From NCBI RefSeq assembly GCF_040537815.1, contig NZ_JBEWSZ010000001.1, positions 434,001 through 498,000 of the forward strand: 64,000 bases of DNA. The letters run 5' to 3'. Position numbers and translations under genes: made by a program. Numbering within the stretch: the stretch's first letter is position 1; the number at the start of each line of letters is the position of its first letter. Shown here one piece after another: positions 25,948 through 34,797 of the stretch. Source of the stretch: Mesorhizobium shangrilense (lineage in GTDB: Bacteria > Pseudomonadota > Alphaproteobacteria > Rhizobiales > Rhizobiaceae). The notes below the pieces were generated by a model. The model was not told the origin of the DNA and made no database searches. It worked only from the letters and a program-made list of their open reading frames with translations.

Positions 25948-27012
25948 ATGACAGAATTGGCGGGCGTCGGTGGTCCGACCGTCATCCCAGCCGGCGCAAG
26001 GCTGGCGGCGATTGTCGATTCCTCCTTCGATGCCATCATCAGCAAGGATCTGAACAGCGTCATCACCAGTTGGAACGGGGCGGCGCAACGCATGTTCGGC
26101 TACACGTCCGAGGAGGCGGTGGGCCGGTCCATCCTGATGCTCATCCCCGATCATCTCAGGGACGAAGAGGTCGATATCATCAGCCGGGTCCGCCGTGGCG
26201 AGCGCGTGGCCAGCTATGAGACAGTCCGGCGGCGCAAGGACGGCAGCTTGGTTGCGGTATCGCTGACCGTCTCGCCAATCAGGAATGAAGCAGGCGAGAT
26301 CGTAGGCGCGTCAAAGATCGCACGCGACATCACCGCGACCAAGGAGAGCGAGCGCCGGATCAGGCTCCTGATGCGGGAGGTGAACCATCGCGTCAAGAAC
26401 CAGTTCGCGGTGATCCTGTCCATGGTCAGGGAGACAGGCAGGCGTTCAACCGACCCGCGCGAGTTCGAGGAACTGATCCGCTCCCGCATCATGGCGCTGT
26501 CGCGCTCGCACGACCTGCTGGTGAATTCGGAATGGGCGGGAGCCAGCCTGTTCGACCTCATCCAGGAGCATCTCAAGCCGTTTGGCCATGAGGAGCGGGT
26601 ATCGCTGTCTGGACCGCTCATGACCCTGCAACCAAACGCCGTGCAGAATCTGGGCATGGCATTTCACGAACTTGGCACCAACTCGTCCAAGTACGGCGCT
26701 CTTGCCAGCGGCACCGGGCGGCTCGAGATCACCTGGCAGATCGCTACCCGCGTTTCGGGCGAGCGGGAAATCCAGCTGGTCTGGGACGAGACGTTTCCTG
26801 TCCATGCCGGGCAGGCCGAAAGCACGCGCAAGGGGTTTGGCACCATTGTGCTGCAGCGGGTCGCGCCGCAATCGCTGAACGGCTCGGCGGTTCTGGAGCG
26901 TTGTCCCGGCCATGTCACCTGGGCACTGTCCGCGCCGCTGGATTCGATCATCGTTCCGCAACTCGGCGTCGAGATAGCAGCCGCCGACAGCGTGCCGGCC
27001 TTCGGCCTCTGA
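25948..27012 (+). CDS. PAS-HWE sensor histidine kinase
   Basis: A 354-residue cytosolic sensor kinase. A PAS domain occupies about residues 15-135 ('IVDSSFDAIISKDLNSVITS', 'GRSILMLIPDHLRDEE', then the PAC part 'ETVRRRKDGSLVAVSLTVSP'). The HWE transmitter follows: phospho-acceptor region 'MREVNHRVKNQFAVILSMV' and N box 'MAFHELGTNSSKYGALAS'. No response regulator is adjacent, so it is an orphan kinase that may phosphorylate a distant regulator, perhaps in the general stress system. ATG at 25948 has AGGCAGG eight bases upstream. Confidence 0.88.
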   Translation: MTELAGVGGPTVIPAGARLAAIVDSSFDAIISKDLNSVITSWNGAAQRMFGYTSEEAVGRSILMLIPDHLRDEEVDIISRVRRGERVASYETVRRRKDGSLVAVSLTVSPIRNEAGEIVGASKIARDITATKESERRIRLLMREVNHRVKNQFAVILSMVRETGRRSTDPREFEELIRSRIMALSRSHDLLVNSEWAGASLFDLIQEHLKPFGHEERVSLSGPLMTLQPNAVQNLGMAFHELGTNSSKYGALASGTGRLEITWQIATRVSGEREIQLVWDETFPVHAGQAESTRKGFGTIVLQRVAPQSLNGSAVLERCPGHVTWALSAPLDSIIVPQLGVEIAAADSVPAFGL

Positions 27013-27203
27013 GGTTCGGGCTTCCGAAACAGTAGGCGGCATTGGCCGTCAGGAGAAGACTAAAAGCAGGGAACCCGCCCTTAATCTTTTGGGGCTGCCA
27101 CTTCAATTATCCCGAAGGATGGAATTCGCAGCGATGAGGGCGAGGAACCTCGGCGTTAACAAAACGTTTCTGCCTTAAGAGGAAGTCTGAAAAGGAATTG
27201 ATC

Positions 27204-27335
27204 GTGAGAGATATTGCCAGGACCGCTGCAGTTCTTGCCTCGATCGCCATGGTGATCGTTTTGATGCTGATGGGTCCGAAGAATTTTGGTTTTGATTCTT
27301 CCCATCCGGTTGTTGAAGCTGGCGCGTCCAAATAG
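27204..27335 (+). CDS. 43-residue single-helix membrane protein
   Basis: GTG at 27204, with AAAGGA seven bases upstream, opens a frame VRDIARTAAVLASIAMVIVL... ending at TAG 27335. One transmembrane helix (residues 7-24) is followed by a polar tail. Small proteins of this shape recur in rhizobia. The role is unknown. Confidence 0.6.
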   Translation: MRDIARTAAVLASIAMVIVLMLMGPKNFGFDSSHPVVEAGASK

Positions 27336-27394
27336 GGAGGCACAGGATTTCAGCGGCTTGGACTTGGATTGCCGAGCTCAATTGCCTGATGGCT

Positions 27395-27640
27395 CTATCC
27401 GGCCACCACGCTGGCATGATCGCACAGCGCGCCAAATGCTTCCTGGGCTTGGGAAGCACTCCCGTTACCATTCATCGCGGCTTCGACCATCTCGCGCGCG
27501 GCCTGATAGAAGGGGCCGCGCTTGGCATGTGGCCAATCGATCAGGATTTCGCTCGCGTCCTTGAGGGTCGAGACATGGCGAATCGTGTCCGAACCAAGCG
27601 GCTTGATCCGCAGCGGTGTGACCAGGGGCAGGTCGACCAT
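27395..27640 (-). CDS. DUF982 protein (second of a coupled pair)
   Basis: An 81-residue DUF982-type protein ('TLKDASEILIDWPHAKRGP', 'QAAREMVEAAMNG'). Its ATG overlaps the stop of the preceding DUF982 gene (TGATG), so both are co-translated. Function unknown. Confidence 0.8.
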   Translation of the reverse strand: MVDLPLVTPLRIKPLGSDTIRHVSTLKDASEILIDWPHAKRGPFYQAAREMVEAAMNGNGSASQAQEAFGALCDHASVVAG

Positions 27641-27891
27641 CAGGATTTCCCGCCGTGGGACAGAAGTTCCGCCTCGCGCGCGGCATCGATCATGGCCTTC
27701 ATCGCCTTCTCCGGCGGTGTCCAGCCGTCGAGTGCATCGCGGCAGCAACGCATCGCTGCCCGGTAGCGGCGGCCTTCATGTGCCGGCCAATCGCCAAGGC
27801 ATTCAAGGCCTTCCCAGGCGCTGCGTACCACGCGTTCCCGTGCCGGGCCGAATTTCAACCTGACCGGGTGAGGGAAAATCTTGTCGTTCAA
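27640..27891 (-). CDS. DUF982 protein (first of a coupled pair)
   Basis: An 83-residue DUF982-type protein ('SAWEGLECLGDWPAHEGRRY', 'AAMRCCRDALDGW', 'AMKAMIDAAREA'). TTG start with GGAG seven bases upstream. It is a paralogue of the next gene and of 2676-2921. Paired DUF982 genes may act as a heterodimer, which is inference. Confidence 0.8.
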   Translation of the reverse strand: MNDKIFPHPVRLKFGPARERVVRSAWEGLECLGDWPAHEGRRYRAAMRCCRDALDGWTPPEKAMKAMIDAAREAELLSHGGKS

Positions 27892-27960
27892 GGTGGTTCT
27901 CCGTCGCTTGGAACCCCGGATAACGTCACTGACCGCCCGAGGTTCCTGCCCGGACCGGTT

Positions 27961-28140
27961 TTAGTTCCGTGCCGCCATGTAGGAGTCGAGTTTGCGCCGC
28001 GACGGGCCATAACGCTTGATGATGGTCTTGGCTTCGCTCTGCGGGATGCCGTATTTCCGGGCGAAGGCGGCGGCTTCGTAGGGCTCTTCACCGGCCACCG
28101 GTTTGCGATCCAGGCTGGTCTTCGATTTGACGTCTGTCAT
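27961..28140 (-). CDS. DUF3606 protein
   Basis: A 59-residue soluble protein of the DUF3606 type ('YEAAAFARKYGIPQSEAKTI', 'IKRYGPSRRKLDSYM'). The motif is a short helical bundle with a Gly-Pro turn; function unknown. ATG at 28140 has GAGGA upstream. Confidence 0.75.
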   Translation of the reverse strand: MTDVKSKTSLDRKPVAGEEPYEAAAFARKYGIPQSEAKTIIKRYGPSRRKLDSYMAARN

Positions 28141-28312
28141 GGGAAAATCCTCATATCTGCTGCCGGGAGGAGGTAGGCCTCGTTCGCCTGCCTGCATTGC
28201 CACGATGGCTCGGGACACCCGGCTGTTTGATGGTAGAGATGGGGACGGCGGGCCCGGCATGCAACGGTCAAGCCCCGCCAACGCGGTTGCCCCTACGGAC
28301 TGCAGCGCCGTC

Positions 28313-28573
28313 TTACCGCGATCCGTAACACGTCTGCATGGCTTGCCATGCCTGTTCCGCGCCAGCTTCGTCGGTTTGCCGGCAGGTGGTGCACGGGGTG
28401 CTTTGTCCGGGGCAGCCACGCTGTTGCGTGCCGGCGGGACAGCAATGACCGTTGGAGTCGTCCCAGCGATGGCATTGGAAAACCTGGCCCGCACCGCCGC
28501 AGCCATGGCATTCCGGCGTCGTTGGCCGGACCAGAAATGAACGCGCCCCGTACTTCGCACTTACGCCCGACAT
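28313..28573 (-). CDS. Possible Cys-rich zinc-binding protein
   Basis: About 86 residues with CxxCxG-type cysteines ('ECHGCGGAGQVFQCHRW', 'HCCPAGTQQRGC', 'CTTCRQTDEAG') resembling the zinc-binding Cys clusters of DnaJ-like proteins. GGTGGGG precedes the start. Overlapping frames on the other strand are open but lack motifs. The Cys spacing is irregular, so confidence is moderate. It would lie in the 626-bp gap between DUF3606 and the next small gene. Confidence 0.45.
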   Translation of the reverse strand: MSGVSAKYGARSFLVRPTTPECHGCGGAGQVFQCHRWDDSNGHCCPAGTQQRGCPGQSTPCTTCRQTDEAGAEQAWQAMQTCYGSR

Positions 28574-28766
28574 ATGCCCCACCCGAAAATGCCTGCCACA
28601 GCATATCAGCCCAAGCTTATATTAAAACAGCGCCGGTTACAGATAAGTTTCACAGTGCTGGAGCCCGGCAGGCCCGGTCAAACGCAATGCGGTTTCATCC
28701 GGAGTGAGGCGGCTGCTTAGCGATGCGACTGGAATCCGCTCGGTTTTCGGATGGCGTCTCGGCGCT

Positions 28767-28958
28767 TCAGGCCGGCTTCAGATGCATGGCCGACAGATAC
28801 ATGAGCGCCGAGGCGGCCTGCTTGCGGTCCCAGCCGGCGGCCTCGACCTTGTCGAGCAGCGCCTCGAGGTGAGGGGAAAGCACCTCCCGGCATTCCTTCT
28901 CATAGGCGGCGTGCATTGCCTTGTGTTGCGGCGCACTGATGGTGAGTGCCTTGGCCAT
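28767..28958 (-). CDS. Small helical hypothetical protein
   Basis: A 63-residue soluble, helical protein ('ALLDKVEAAGWDRKQAASAL', 'MYLSAMHLKPA'). GGAGGGG lies ten bases before the ATG. No recognised family; it is one of several tiny core genes in this stretch. Confidence 0.6.
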   Translation of the reverse strand: MAKALTISAPQHKAMHAAYEKECREVLSPHLEALLDKVEAAGWDRKQAASALMYLSAMHLKPA

Positions 28959-29299
28959 GTGCGATTTCCCCTCCGTCCGAGTTCACGAATCTATAACACC
29001 CGCGCAGGAATCGGAATCGATTTCTGCGAGCCCGGCACATGGATTCAACGGCTTAGAGGCTTTCTGGCCGCTCGTTTTGTCAGCCGGCTTGCCTCGCCAC
29101 AAGGGCGGGCGTCGGCTTTCACGCGGATCGTCCGCTTGCCGGCATGCTGGAACCGCTTCGGCGCAGGGCATCCGCGCGCAAGCGCATGGGCTTTGCGGCC
29201 ACCCGAGGCTTGGCATCAAGATAGCCGGACTGGCGAGCACCAATGCGCCCAAAACCCGGCAAGGGGCTGCCGGGCAAAGGGCTGCTGGACAAGGCTTGG
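28959..29299. other. Intergenic region
   Basis: 341 bp with no gene that has a ribosome site and no clear hairpin. The frames open here on both strands are Arg/Ala-rich and typical of GC-rich noncoding DNA. Confidence 0.5.
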
Positions 29300-29473
29300 T
29301 CAGCGGTCGTCGTCGGCCAGCGTGTTCTCGATCGCTGCGATGTTGAGCTCCAGCCGTGCCACCATCTGCAGCGTGCTTGCGCTCGGCATTGTCGCCATCT
29401 CGGCCGCCGCGTAGAGGAGCTGGCGTTGTTCGGCCTTCAGGCGCGCCAGCAATGACTGCAGTTTTTGTTCCAT
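29300..29473 (-). CDS. 57-residue helical hypothetical protein
   Basis: ATG at 29473 with AAGGAGGAA about nine bases upstream opens MEQKLQSLLARLKAEQRQ... and ends at TGA 29300. The protein is almost entirely helical and amphipathic, likely a short coiled coil. Not recognised. The strong ribosome site supports translation. Confidence 0.65.
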   Translation of the reverse strand: MEQKLQSLLARLKAEQRQLLYAAAEMATMPSASTLQMVARLELNIAAIENTLADDDR

Positions 29474-29559
29474 GTCCCCATTCCTCCTTGGAGCGTCGTT
29501 GCGCGTTCAAGCGGAAGCGCAGCGTGCCCGAAGTCCCTTTGAATCATGCACCGTGCTAG

Positions 29560-29583
29560 CCGAAAACCGGGTCCGGTTTTCGG
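29560..29583. repeat. Perfect 24-bp palindrome
   Basis: CCGAAAACCGG and its reverse complement are separated by two bases. From memory, such GAAAACCGG..CCGGTTTTC palindromes recur between genes in Mesorhizobium genomes; this needs a genome-wide count. It is about 180 bp upstream of the hydroxylase start. Confidence 0.55.
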
Positions 29584-29766
29584 GCCGATGCAGCAGCCCG
29601 CGCGCGGCCTATAGGGCAGAAGGGGATCAGGCTCAAGGACGATCGCCGAAGACGCATGTCAACGATCCGTTCATCCCTGCGGATCTAGACTGGCTTCTTT
29701 CGCATGCCACGGCCGGAACTGGTGCGGTGTCGTCGCGTCCGGCCCACGTCAGACAGTGAGTGCAGG

Positions 29767-30579
29767 GTGTCCAATCTCATCGACTTCAAGGCGATCCTGG
29801 TCATCGCGCTGATCTTCCTGCCACTCGAACGGCTGCTGCCGCTTCACGCGGAACAGTCGCCGACGCGGCGTCACTGGCTGAACGACGTCGTCTACCTGGT
29901 CTTCAACGGCATCCTTATTAAGACCGGCCTGCTGGTGGTCATCGGCGTCGCCATGCTGGCCGCCCATCGGCTCGTGCCGGACAGCCTGACGGCGGCGATA
30001 CAGTCGCAGCCGGTATGGCTGCAGGCGATCGAGGTCCTGTTGATCGCCGATACCGGTTTCTACCTGGCACATCGTACCTTTCACGCCGTGCCATTCCTGT
30101 GGCGCTTCCATTCCATCCACCACTCGATCGAGGAGATGGACTGGCTGGCCGCGCACCGGGTGCACCCCGTCGACCAGATCCTGACCAAATCGGCCTCGTT
30201 CCTGCCGGTGTTCGCGCTTGGCTTTTCCAGCTCGGCGATCCTGATCTTTACGTTGGTCTATCAGTGGCAGTCGCTGCTCATCCATTCCAACACGCGCATC
30301 AGGTTCGGTCCGCTGAAATGGCTGCTCGCCTCGCCGCAATTCCACCACTGGCATCATGCCAACCAGCGCGAGGCCTATGACAAGAATTTCGCCGGGCAGC
30401 TGCCGTTCCTGGACATGCTGGGCGGCACCCTGTTCATGCCCGACCGGATGCCGGAGAAATACGGCGTCGACGACCCTGTTCCCCACCTCTACCACCAGCA
30501 ACTGGCCTATCCATTCGTGGCCAACGCGGCGGCACTTGCGCCGCGGGAACTGGCTTCCGAAACGCCCAGGGAACGCTGA
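29767..30579 (+). CDS. Sterol desaturase/fatty acid hydroxylase family protein
   Basis: A membrane-bound di-iron enzyme of about 270 residues. The histidine boxes are present in order: 'HRTFH', 'HSIHHS' and 'FHHWHHANQ', with hydrophobic helices between ('AILVIALIFLPLERLLPL', 'LLVVIGVAMLAAHRL'). It likely hydroxylates or desaturates a lipid such as an ornithine lipid, hopanoid or fatty acid; substrate unknown. The start is uncertain (GTG at 29767 chosen at the first lipid-facing helix; no strong site). Confidence 0.88.
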   Translation: MSNLIDFKAILVIALIFLPLERLLPLHAEQSPTRRHWLNDVVYLVFNGILIKTGLLVVIGVAMLAAHRLVPDSLTAAIQSQPVWLQAIEVLLIADTGFYLAHRTFHAVPFLWRFHSIHHSIEEMDWLAAHRVHPVDQILTKSASFLPVFALGFSSSAILIFTLVYQWQSLLIHSNTRIRFGPLKWLLASPQFHHWHHANQREAYDKNFAGQLPFLDMLGGTLFMPDRMPEKYGVDDPVPHLYHQQLAYPFVANAAALAPRELASETPRER

Positions 30580-30669
30580 GCGGACCGCTGATCCGGCAAA
30601 AAGTTTCGCGGACCTGTCGGAGTTGGCGCCAGTCGGTCGTCCTTGGGGGAACCAACGGAGGACCAAGTC

Positions 30670-31098
30670 ATGTCATCGCAAGCCATTCAAACGCCACTGA
30701 AAACAGCAGCCATTCTCATCGGCCGCCTGATCTTCGCCGCCGTCTTCCTGATGGCGGTGTCATTCAAGTTCATGGGCATGGGCGCCACCGCCGGCTACAT
30801 TGCCGCGGCGGGGTTTCCCTTTCCCCTGTTCCTGGCCTGGTGCGCGGCTCTGCTTGAATGCGCGCTGGTCGTCTGCTTCCTGACCGGCGCCTTCTTTTCG
30901 CAGGCCGCCCTGGTCGCCGCCGTCTATGTCCTGTTCCTGGGCTTTACCTTCCACGGGCCGGGACACTGGGCCGCCAACCAGGACGAGTTCGGCTTCTTCG
31001 TCGACCATTTCACCTTCCTGGCCGGGCTGCTGTTCGCCGCCGCCAACGGGCCGGGCCGCGTGCTGACGCTCAATCCGGGATGGCCGGGCAGGGCGTAG
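30670..31098 (+). CDS. DoxX family membrane protein
   Basis: A 142-residue four-helix membrane protein of the DoxX/DoxD type ('IGRLIFAAVFLMAVSFKFMG', 'YIAAAGFPFPLFLAWCAAL', 'DHFTFLAGLLFAAANG'). These proteins are linked to redox balance and thiol metabolism. GGAGG precedes the ATG at 30670. Independent of its upstream neighbour by 90 bp. Confidence 0.88.
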   Translation: MSSQAIQTPLKTAAILIGRLIFAAVFLMAVSFKFMGMGATAGYIAAAGFPFPLFLAWCAALLECALVVCFLTGAFFSQAALVAAVYVLFLGFTFHGPGHWAANQDEFGFFVDHFTFLAGLLFAAANGPGRVLTLNPGWPGRA

Positions 31099-31173
31099 GC
31101 AGGCGAAGCCGCCGGCGCTTTGATTGGCGCCGGCCCGGCCTTGCCGGCCGGTTGGCTTCGCCAATCGGCGATG

Positions 31174-31599
31174 TCAGGGCGCGACGGGGATCAGGCCATA
31201 GCGCAGCATGACCTCCTTCATCTTCGCCGGGTCAGGCGCGCCGGCGCCAAGGAGTGCTGCGATCTCGCGGAAATAGCCGGGACCCAGAACACCCGGCGTG
31301 AGCAGGCAGAGGCAGGTCGCCGGCGCCTGCGTCTTGTTGGTGAAGCCATGCACCACACCGCGCCTGATGAAGGCGGATTGTCCCGGGCCAATGGCGATGT
31401 CCTGACCGTCGATGTGGAAATTGATGGTGCCGTCCAGCCCGTAGACGGCCTCGTCCCAGCTCTCGTGATAATGGGGGACCGGCATGCGGGCGTTGGGCTG
31501 CGCCGTCATCTCGAACATGTCGATGCTGCCGCCGGTAGTCTCCCTGGACTGCAGGAACCGCAATTCCAGCCCGCCGATGCGTATCGTTTCCGTTGCCAT
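31174..31599 (-). CDS. Cupin domain protein
   Basis: A 141-residue small beta-barrel protein. Cupin motif 1 is visible as 'PHYHESWDEAVYGLDG' (metal-binding His, Glu) and motif 2 as 'GPGQSAFIRRGVVHGF'. It may bind iron or manganese and act as a small dioxygenase, isomerase or sugar sensor. GGGAG precedes the ATG at 31599. Confidence 0.87.
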   Translation of the reverse strand: MATETIRIGGLELRFLQSRETTGGSIDMFEMTAQPNARMPVPHYHESWDEAVYGLDGTINFHIDGQDIAIGPGQSAFIRRGVVHGFTNKTQAPATCLCLLTPGVLGPGYFREIAALLGAGAPDPAKMKEVMLRYGLIPVAP

Positions 31600-31766
31600 G
31601 TTCCGCTCCCTCGGCCGGCGCATGCGGCGCAGGCGAGGGGATCATCCTCCCGGCGTGGGAAAAGGCCAAGCGCTATCTGTGTTCGAAAATGCCTGGCCCC
31701 ATCGCCGCGACTGAGCACGGAGCGAAAACCGTGGCCGGAGTTGCGCCGCCGAAACAGGCTGGATGG

Positions 31767-32510
31767 CTACCGTCGGCGAGCCTCGCATGCGGCCAGGATG
31801 GACAACGCCTCGTCGAGCTTCCATTCCTCAACCGGAGCCGGTGGGCCGCTTGCCGACGAAAGCAATTTGAAGGCTGCCTCGCCGAGCAGCCATTGCCGCA
31901 TGGTTTCAATTGTCTGTTCATCGACATAGCTCCAGAAGCCTCGGCGGTCTGGATTGTCCTTGAATAGCGACGCTCCGTACATGGTGACGAAATGCACCGC
32001 CTGCAGGCCGGCATTGGGCGAGGGCACTGCCGGCCATGCTTCAAGTGCGGCCGGCAAGTCCTGACCGAGGATGGCAATGGCGCAAAGCCAACTGTGCGGA
32101 TCAACCTCGTCAGGATGCTGCTGGACGGCGTGTCGCCACGCCGCCGCGAACAGGGTGCGGATAGGCTCTTGCTCCGAGGCCGGCCATTGCAACCATTGAG
32201 CCCTTCCGAGCTTATGGGCAACTATCGGGGGGTCGATACCAAGCTGTGGTGGATCGTTGATGGCCAGTTCCAGAATGCGCGGCAGGAAGTGCTTGTAGTC
32301 GTCGACGCCGCCAACCGTGGTCAGGGCATAGCCGGCGTAAGGTCCGATCTGCTCGTCGGTGAGTTGGCGCAGGGGCGCCGAGGTCAGCGTTTTCAGGATT
32401 TCGACCGGGTCGCGAAGCGGCGAGGCGTGCAGGGCACGCGGCCTTGGATAGTCTGCAAACGCTTCGTAGCAATCGTCGATCAGGCGCTGAAGTTCGGCGT
32501 CGGGCTCCAT
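31767..32510 (-). CDS. Conserved hypothetical protein
   Basis: A 247-residue soluble protein with many tryptophans and helices ('DDCYEAFADYPRP', 'QIGPYAGYALTTVGGVDDYK'), which look like an alpha-solenoid. No recognised motif. It is one base from the next minus-strand gene (32513 stop), so the two may be an operon. Confidence 0.6.
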   Translation of the reverse strand: MEPDAELQRLIDDCYEAFADYPRPRALHASPLRDPVEILKTLTSAPLRQLTDEQIGPYAGYALTTVGGVDDYKHFLPRILELAINDPPQLGIDPPIVAHKLGRAQWLQWPASEQEPIRTLFAAAWRHAVQQHPDEVDPHSWLCAIAILGQDLPAALEAWPAVPSPNAGLQAVHFVTMYGASLFKDNPDRRGFWSYVDEQTIETMRQWLLGEAAFKLLSSASGPPAPVEEWKLDEALSILAACEARRR

Positions 32511-32512
32511 AC

Positions 32513-33109
32513 CTATTGCCGCCCCAACCGGTTGGAGAGCAGGCTCAGCGGCCAGATCAGGATGTAGGCGATGGAGGCATCGCCTGGCCGCACGAAGGCG
32601 ACCGCCACGCTGGCCAGCGCGCTGACGCCGATGATCAGCGCCGGTCGCCAGCCGATGTCGTGGCCCTCGGCCTTGCCGTCCGAGAACAACGCGGGGTGAG
32701 CCCTCAAGTGCAGGTTGCGCAACACGGCCACCAGCTGGATGGCGGTGATGTTGACGGCATAGACGATGTGCGACTGCAGCAGATCGCCATGCTCGCCGAT
32801 GAACGTGGTGGTGAACGGCACGACGCTGGTCACCAGCAGCCAGAGCACCACCAACCTGAACAGCCGCCCGTCAATATGCCCGACCTGGCGGAAGTCCCTG
32901 ACATGGCGCTGCCAGCAGAGCGCCAGTATCAGGAAGCTCACCACCCAGGAGACGATGGTTGGCCGCAGCGTGGCGAGCGCGCCGAACAGATCGCCATGGA
33001 TATCGTCGGGCAGCTTCAGCCCGAAGACGAGCAGCGTCATGGTGATGGCGAGAATGCCATCGACGAGTGCGTCCAGGCGATTGCGGGGGAGGTAGGACGG
33101 TGCCGGCAT
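32513..33109 (-). CDS. TMEM175-like (DUF1211) potassium channel
   Basis: A 198-residue six-helix membrane protein. The N-terminal signature 'NRLDALVDGILAITMTLLVFGLKLP' broken here as RLDALVDGILAI + TMTLLVF fits the RxxxFxDxxFAIxxTLL filter helix of bacterial TMEM175 channels. It should conduct potassium across the inner membrane as a tetramer. It is followed by the hypothetical gene at 31767 on the same strand. The start at 33109 is the first Met before the signature. Confidence 0.82.
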   Translation of the reverse strand: MPAPSYLPRNRLDALVDGILAITMTLLVFGLKLPDDIHGDLFGALATLRPTIVSWVVSFLILALCWQRHVRDFRQVGHIDGRLFRLVVLWLLVTSVVPFTTTFIGEHGDLLQSHIVYAVNITAIQLVAVLRNLHLRAHPALFSDGKAEGHDIGWRPALIIGVSALASVAVAFVRPGDASIAYILIWPLSLLSNRLGRQ

Positions 33110-33210
33110 TTTCCGGTTATACGCGAGGGCGTATAAATTTGGATATATGCGACGCTCCCCGGTCGTGAGACCAGGGCCGGCTTCAAATGCCCGAAAGCTG
33201 CCCCCGGGCT

Positions 33211-33516
33211 TCACATCTGGTCGTTGTAGGCCTCTTTCATCTGGCCGACCATTCGCGCCAGTTTTGAAAATGACGGAATGTCGGCTTCCGGCTGGCATTG
33301 ATTGGCCAGCTCCAGCAGCCGGATCGGGAAATTGACGGCGTCGCGGCTCGACGACGACATGCCTTCGGAGCGTTCTTCGCTGGTCTCGCTGGCTTCGGCC
33401 TTCCGCAAGGCGATGTCGATTTCCTCGGCCGAGAGTACGCCTTTGCGCACAAGCGCGTGGTTGATGGCCGCGATGGCCATCAGCAGGCCTTCGATTTGCA
33501 GGTTGGCGACGTTCAT
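33211..33516 (-). CDS. Small helical hypothetical protein
   Basis: A 101-residue soluble helical protein ('LQIEGLLMAIAAINHALVRK', 'EEIDIALRKAEASE') with a serine-rich loop. GGGAGC is upstream of the ATG at 33516. Family not recognised. Confidence 0.6.
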   Translation of the reverse strand: MNVANLQIEGLLMAIAAINHALVRKGVLSAEEIDIALRKAEASETSEERSEGMSSSSRDAVNFPIRLLELANQCQPEADIPSFSKLARMVGQMKEAYNDQM

Positions 33517-33741
33517 GGCTTTGCTCCCATTGATCGTTCCAAACGCGCGAAGGCCGGTTCCGATCCGGATGACAGCGTGCGGGTGCCTGCCAAGGCTGGA
33601 GATCCGCAAGGCGCGCCGTGCATGAACTGATTCACGCGGCGTGCCTAAGCTCTTGTTTTCATGCAAATGTGGCCGCGATGCCTTGCGTGCTAAAAGCGAC
33701 TATAATCGCCTTGGGCTGGGTTCCGAAGCAGGGAGGTTGCG

Positions 33742-34110
33742 TTGCGCCTTGTACTGGCTTTTGGTTTTGCCGCGGCGATGACGACGGCCGCGTCCGCCGG
33801 CATGATGATGAATTTCGAATGGGGGCCGACGGCCAAGTGCTTCGATCCGAAATCGCCGCCGATCACGCTGTCCGGTGTTCCCGCCGGGACGAAGACGCTG
33901 GCGTTCAACATGATCGATCTCGATGCGCCGAGCTTCAAGCATGGCGGTGGCACGGTGGCCTTCGGCGGCCAGAAAAACCTGCCCTATGGCGCCTTCAGCT
34001 ATCGCGGACCATGCCCGCCCAGGCCGCATACCTACGAGATCTCGGTGCGGGCGCTCGATGCCGGCGGCAAAGCCCTCGCCACGGCCAAGGCGCGAAGACG
34101 TTTTCCCTGA
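33742..34110 (+). CDS. Exported PEBP-like protein
   Basis: A 122-residue protein with a signal peptide (LVLAFGFAAAMTTAASA) and a short phosphatidylethanolamine-binding-protein-like core ('MIDLDAPSFKHGGGTVAFGG', 'GAFSYRGPCPP', 'HTYEISVRALD'), matching the YbhB/Raf-kinase-inhibitor family pattern DxDAPxxxHW...GPxPPxxxHxY in shortened form. Ligand unknown. The TTG start directly abuts GGGAGG, so the exact start is doubtful. Confidence 0.75.
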   Translation: MRLVLAFGFAAAMTTAASAGMMMNFEWGPTAKCFDPKSPPITLSGVPAGTKTLAFNMIDLDAPSFKHGGGTVAFGGQKNLPYGAFSYRGPCPPRPHTYEISVRALDAGGKALATAKARRRFP

Positions 34111-34137
34111 CACCGCCAGACATGGGAGGGTAAGGGT

Positions 34138-34407
34138 CTACGCCTCGCGCCACCGTTCGCCATACTCGCGCCACAGCATCTTCGCTTCCAGGCTGCCGAG
34201 GCGCGGGGTGGGCGGATCGCCATAGGCAATGACGGCGGCGCTGATGTCGTAGTGGGGGTAGGCGGAAGCGACGAGCTGTATGGCCTCGCCGAGCGAGCGT
34301 GGCCGGAAGATGGGGTCGGCTTGCCCCTGGCCAATGCTGCGGACGCCGGAAACCGTTGCCGGCGCATGCCGCATCCTGAAGACGGATGCCATGGCTGGTT
34401 TGTCCAT
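34138..34407 (-). CDS. Hypothetical protein
   Basis: An 89-residue soluble protein with a regular C-terminus ('SLEAKMLWREYGERWREA'). GGAGAGG precedes the ATG at 34407. It is convergent with the PEBP-like gene. Family not recognised. Confidence 0.6.
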   Translation of the reverse strand: MDKPAMASVFRMRHAPATVSGVRSIGQGQADPIFRPRSLGEAIQLVASAYPHYDISAAVIAYGDPPTPRLGSLEAKMLWREYGERWREA

Positions 34408-34510
34408 GTCCTCTCCGAGTCCCCCTGGAGAGAATGATTTCACAAGCGCCGACTAATATCCAGCCCGTGCGAAAGGCCGCTTCCGACGCCGGCCGAAGAG
34501 GTTGAGCTGG

Positions 34511-34602
34511 TTGCCGTGTGAGGGCAATTGTGCTATTGTTTTGGGTGTGGTGCTGATTTGCGTCATGACCTTCCAGACCCGCCGTCGAGGCGGGTTTTTT
34601 GT
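34511..34602 (+). ncRNA. Candidate short transcript with promoter and terminator, copy 1
   Basis: TTGCCG, 16 bp, CTATTG form a promoter-like pair; about 20 bases later comes GGTGCTGATTTGCG and then a stem CCCGCC/GGCGGG followed by TTTTTT. The unit would give an RNA of roughly 55 nt. The same order (GTGAGGGCA, GTGCTAT, GGTGCTGATTTGCG, hairpin) is repeated at 40428-40510. No coding frame with a ribosome site fits, so an sRNA or leader is likely. Confidence 0.5.
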
Positions 34603-34673
34603 TTTCTACCCCATTCGCTCCCGCCAAAACTGCCGGCTTGTCGAAGCGGCGGATGTCTGGCATCCTGATCGCG

Positions 34674-34746
34674 ATGGGAATGGAGTTCTCCCGAAACCGC
34701 CGATAATGGCTGATGACTCCTGCCGCGAAACCGCGGTGGGAGTCTG
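34674..34746 (+). promoter_or_regulatory. Fluoride riboswitch (crcB motif)
   Basis: GATGGGAATGGAGTTCTCCC, then an ACCGCC-type loop and GGCTGATGACTCCTGCC, match the fluoride aptamer core (GGxGAUGGxGUUC... and ...GCUGAUGACUCCU). The 3' part of the aptamer can instead pair in a hairpin GACTCC-GCCGCG/CGCGG-GGAGTC (34715-34745), an expression platform. It lies 50 bp before crcB and should induce it when fluoride is present. Confidence 0.92.
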
Positions 34747-34797
34747 TCGATCCCGCCGCAATGGCGGGCTTCGTGCTCGCCTCTGAGAGGATCGAGC

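Noticed and set aside
29749..30666. 305-codon minus frame across the hydroxylase gene
   Set aside because: Gln/Asp/Val-rich shadow of the sense gene; the plus frame has complete histidine boxes.
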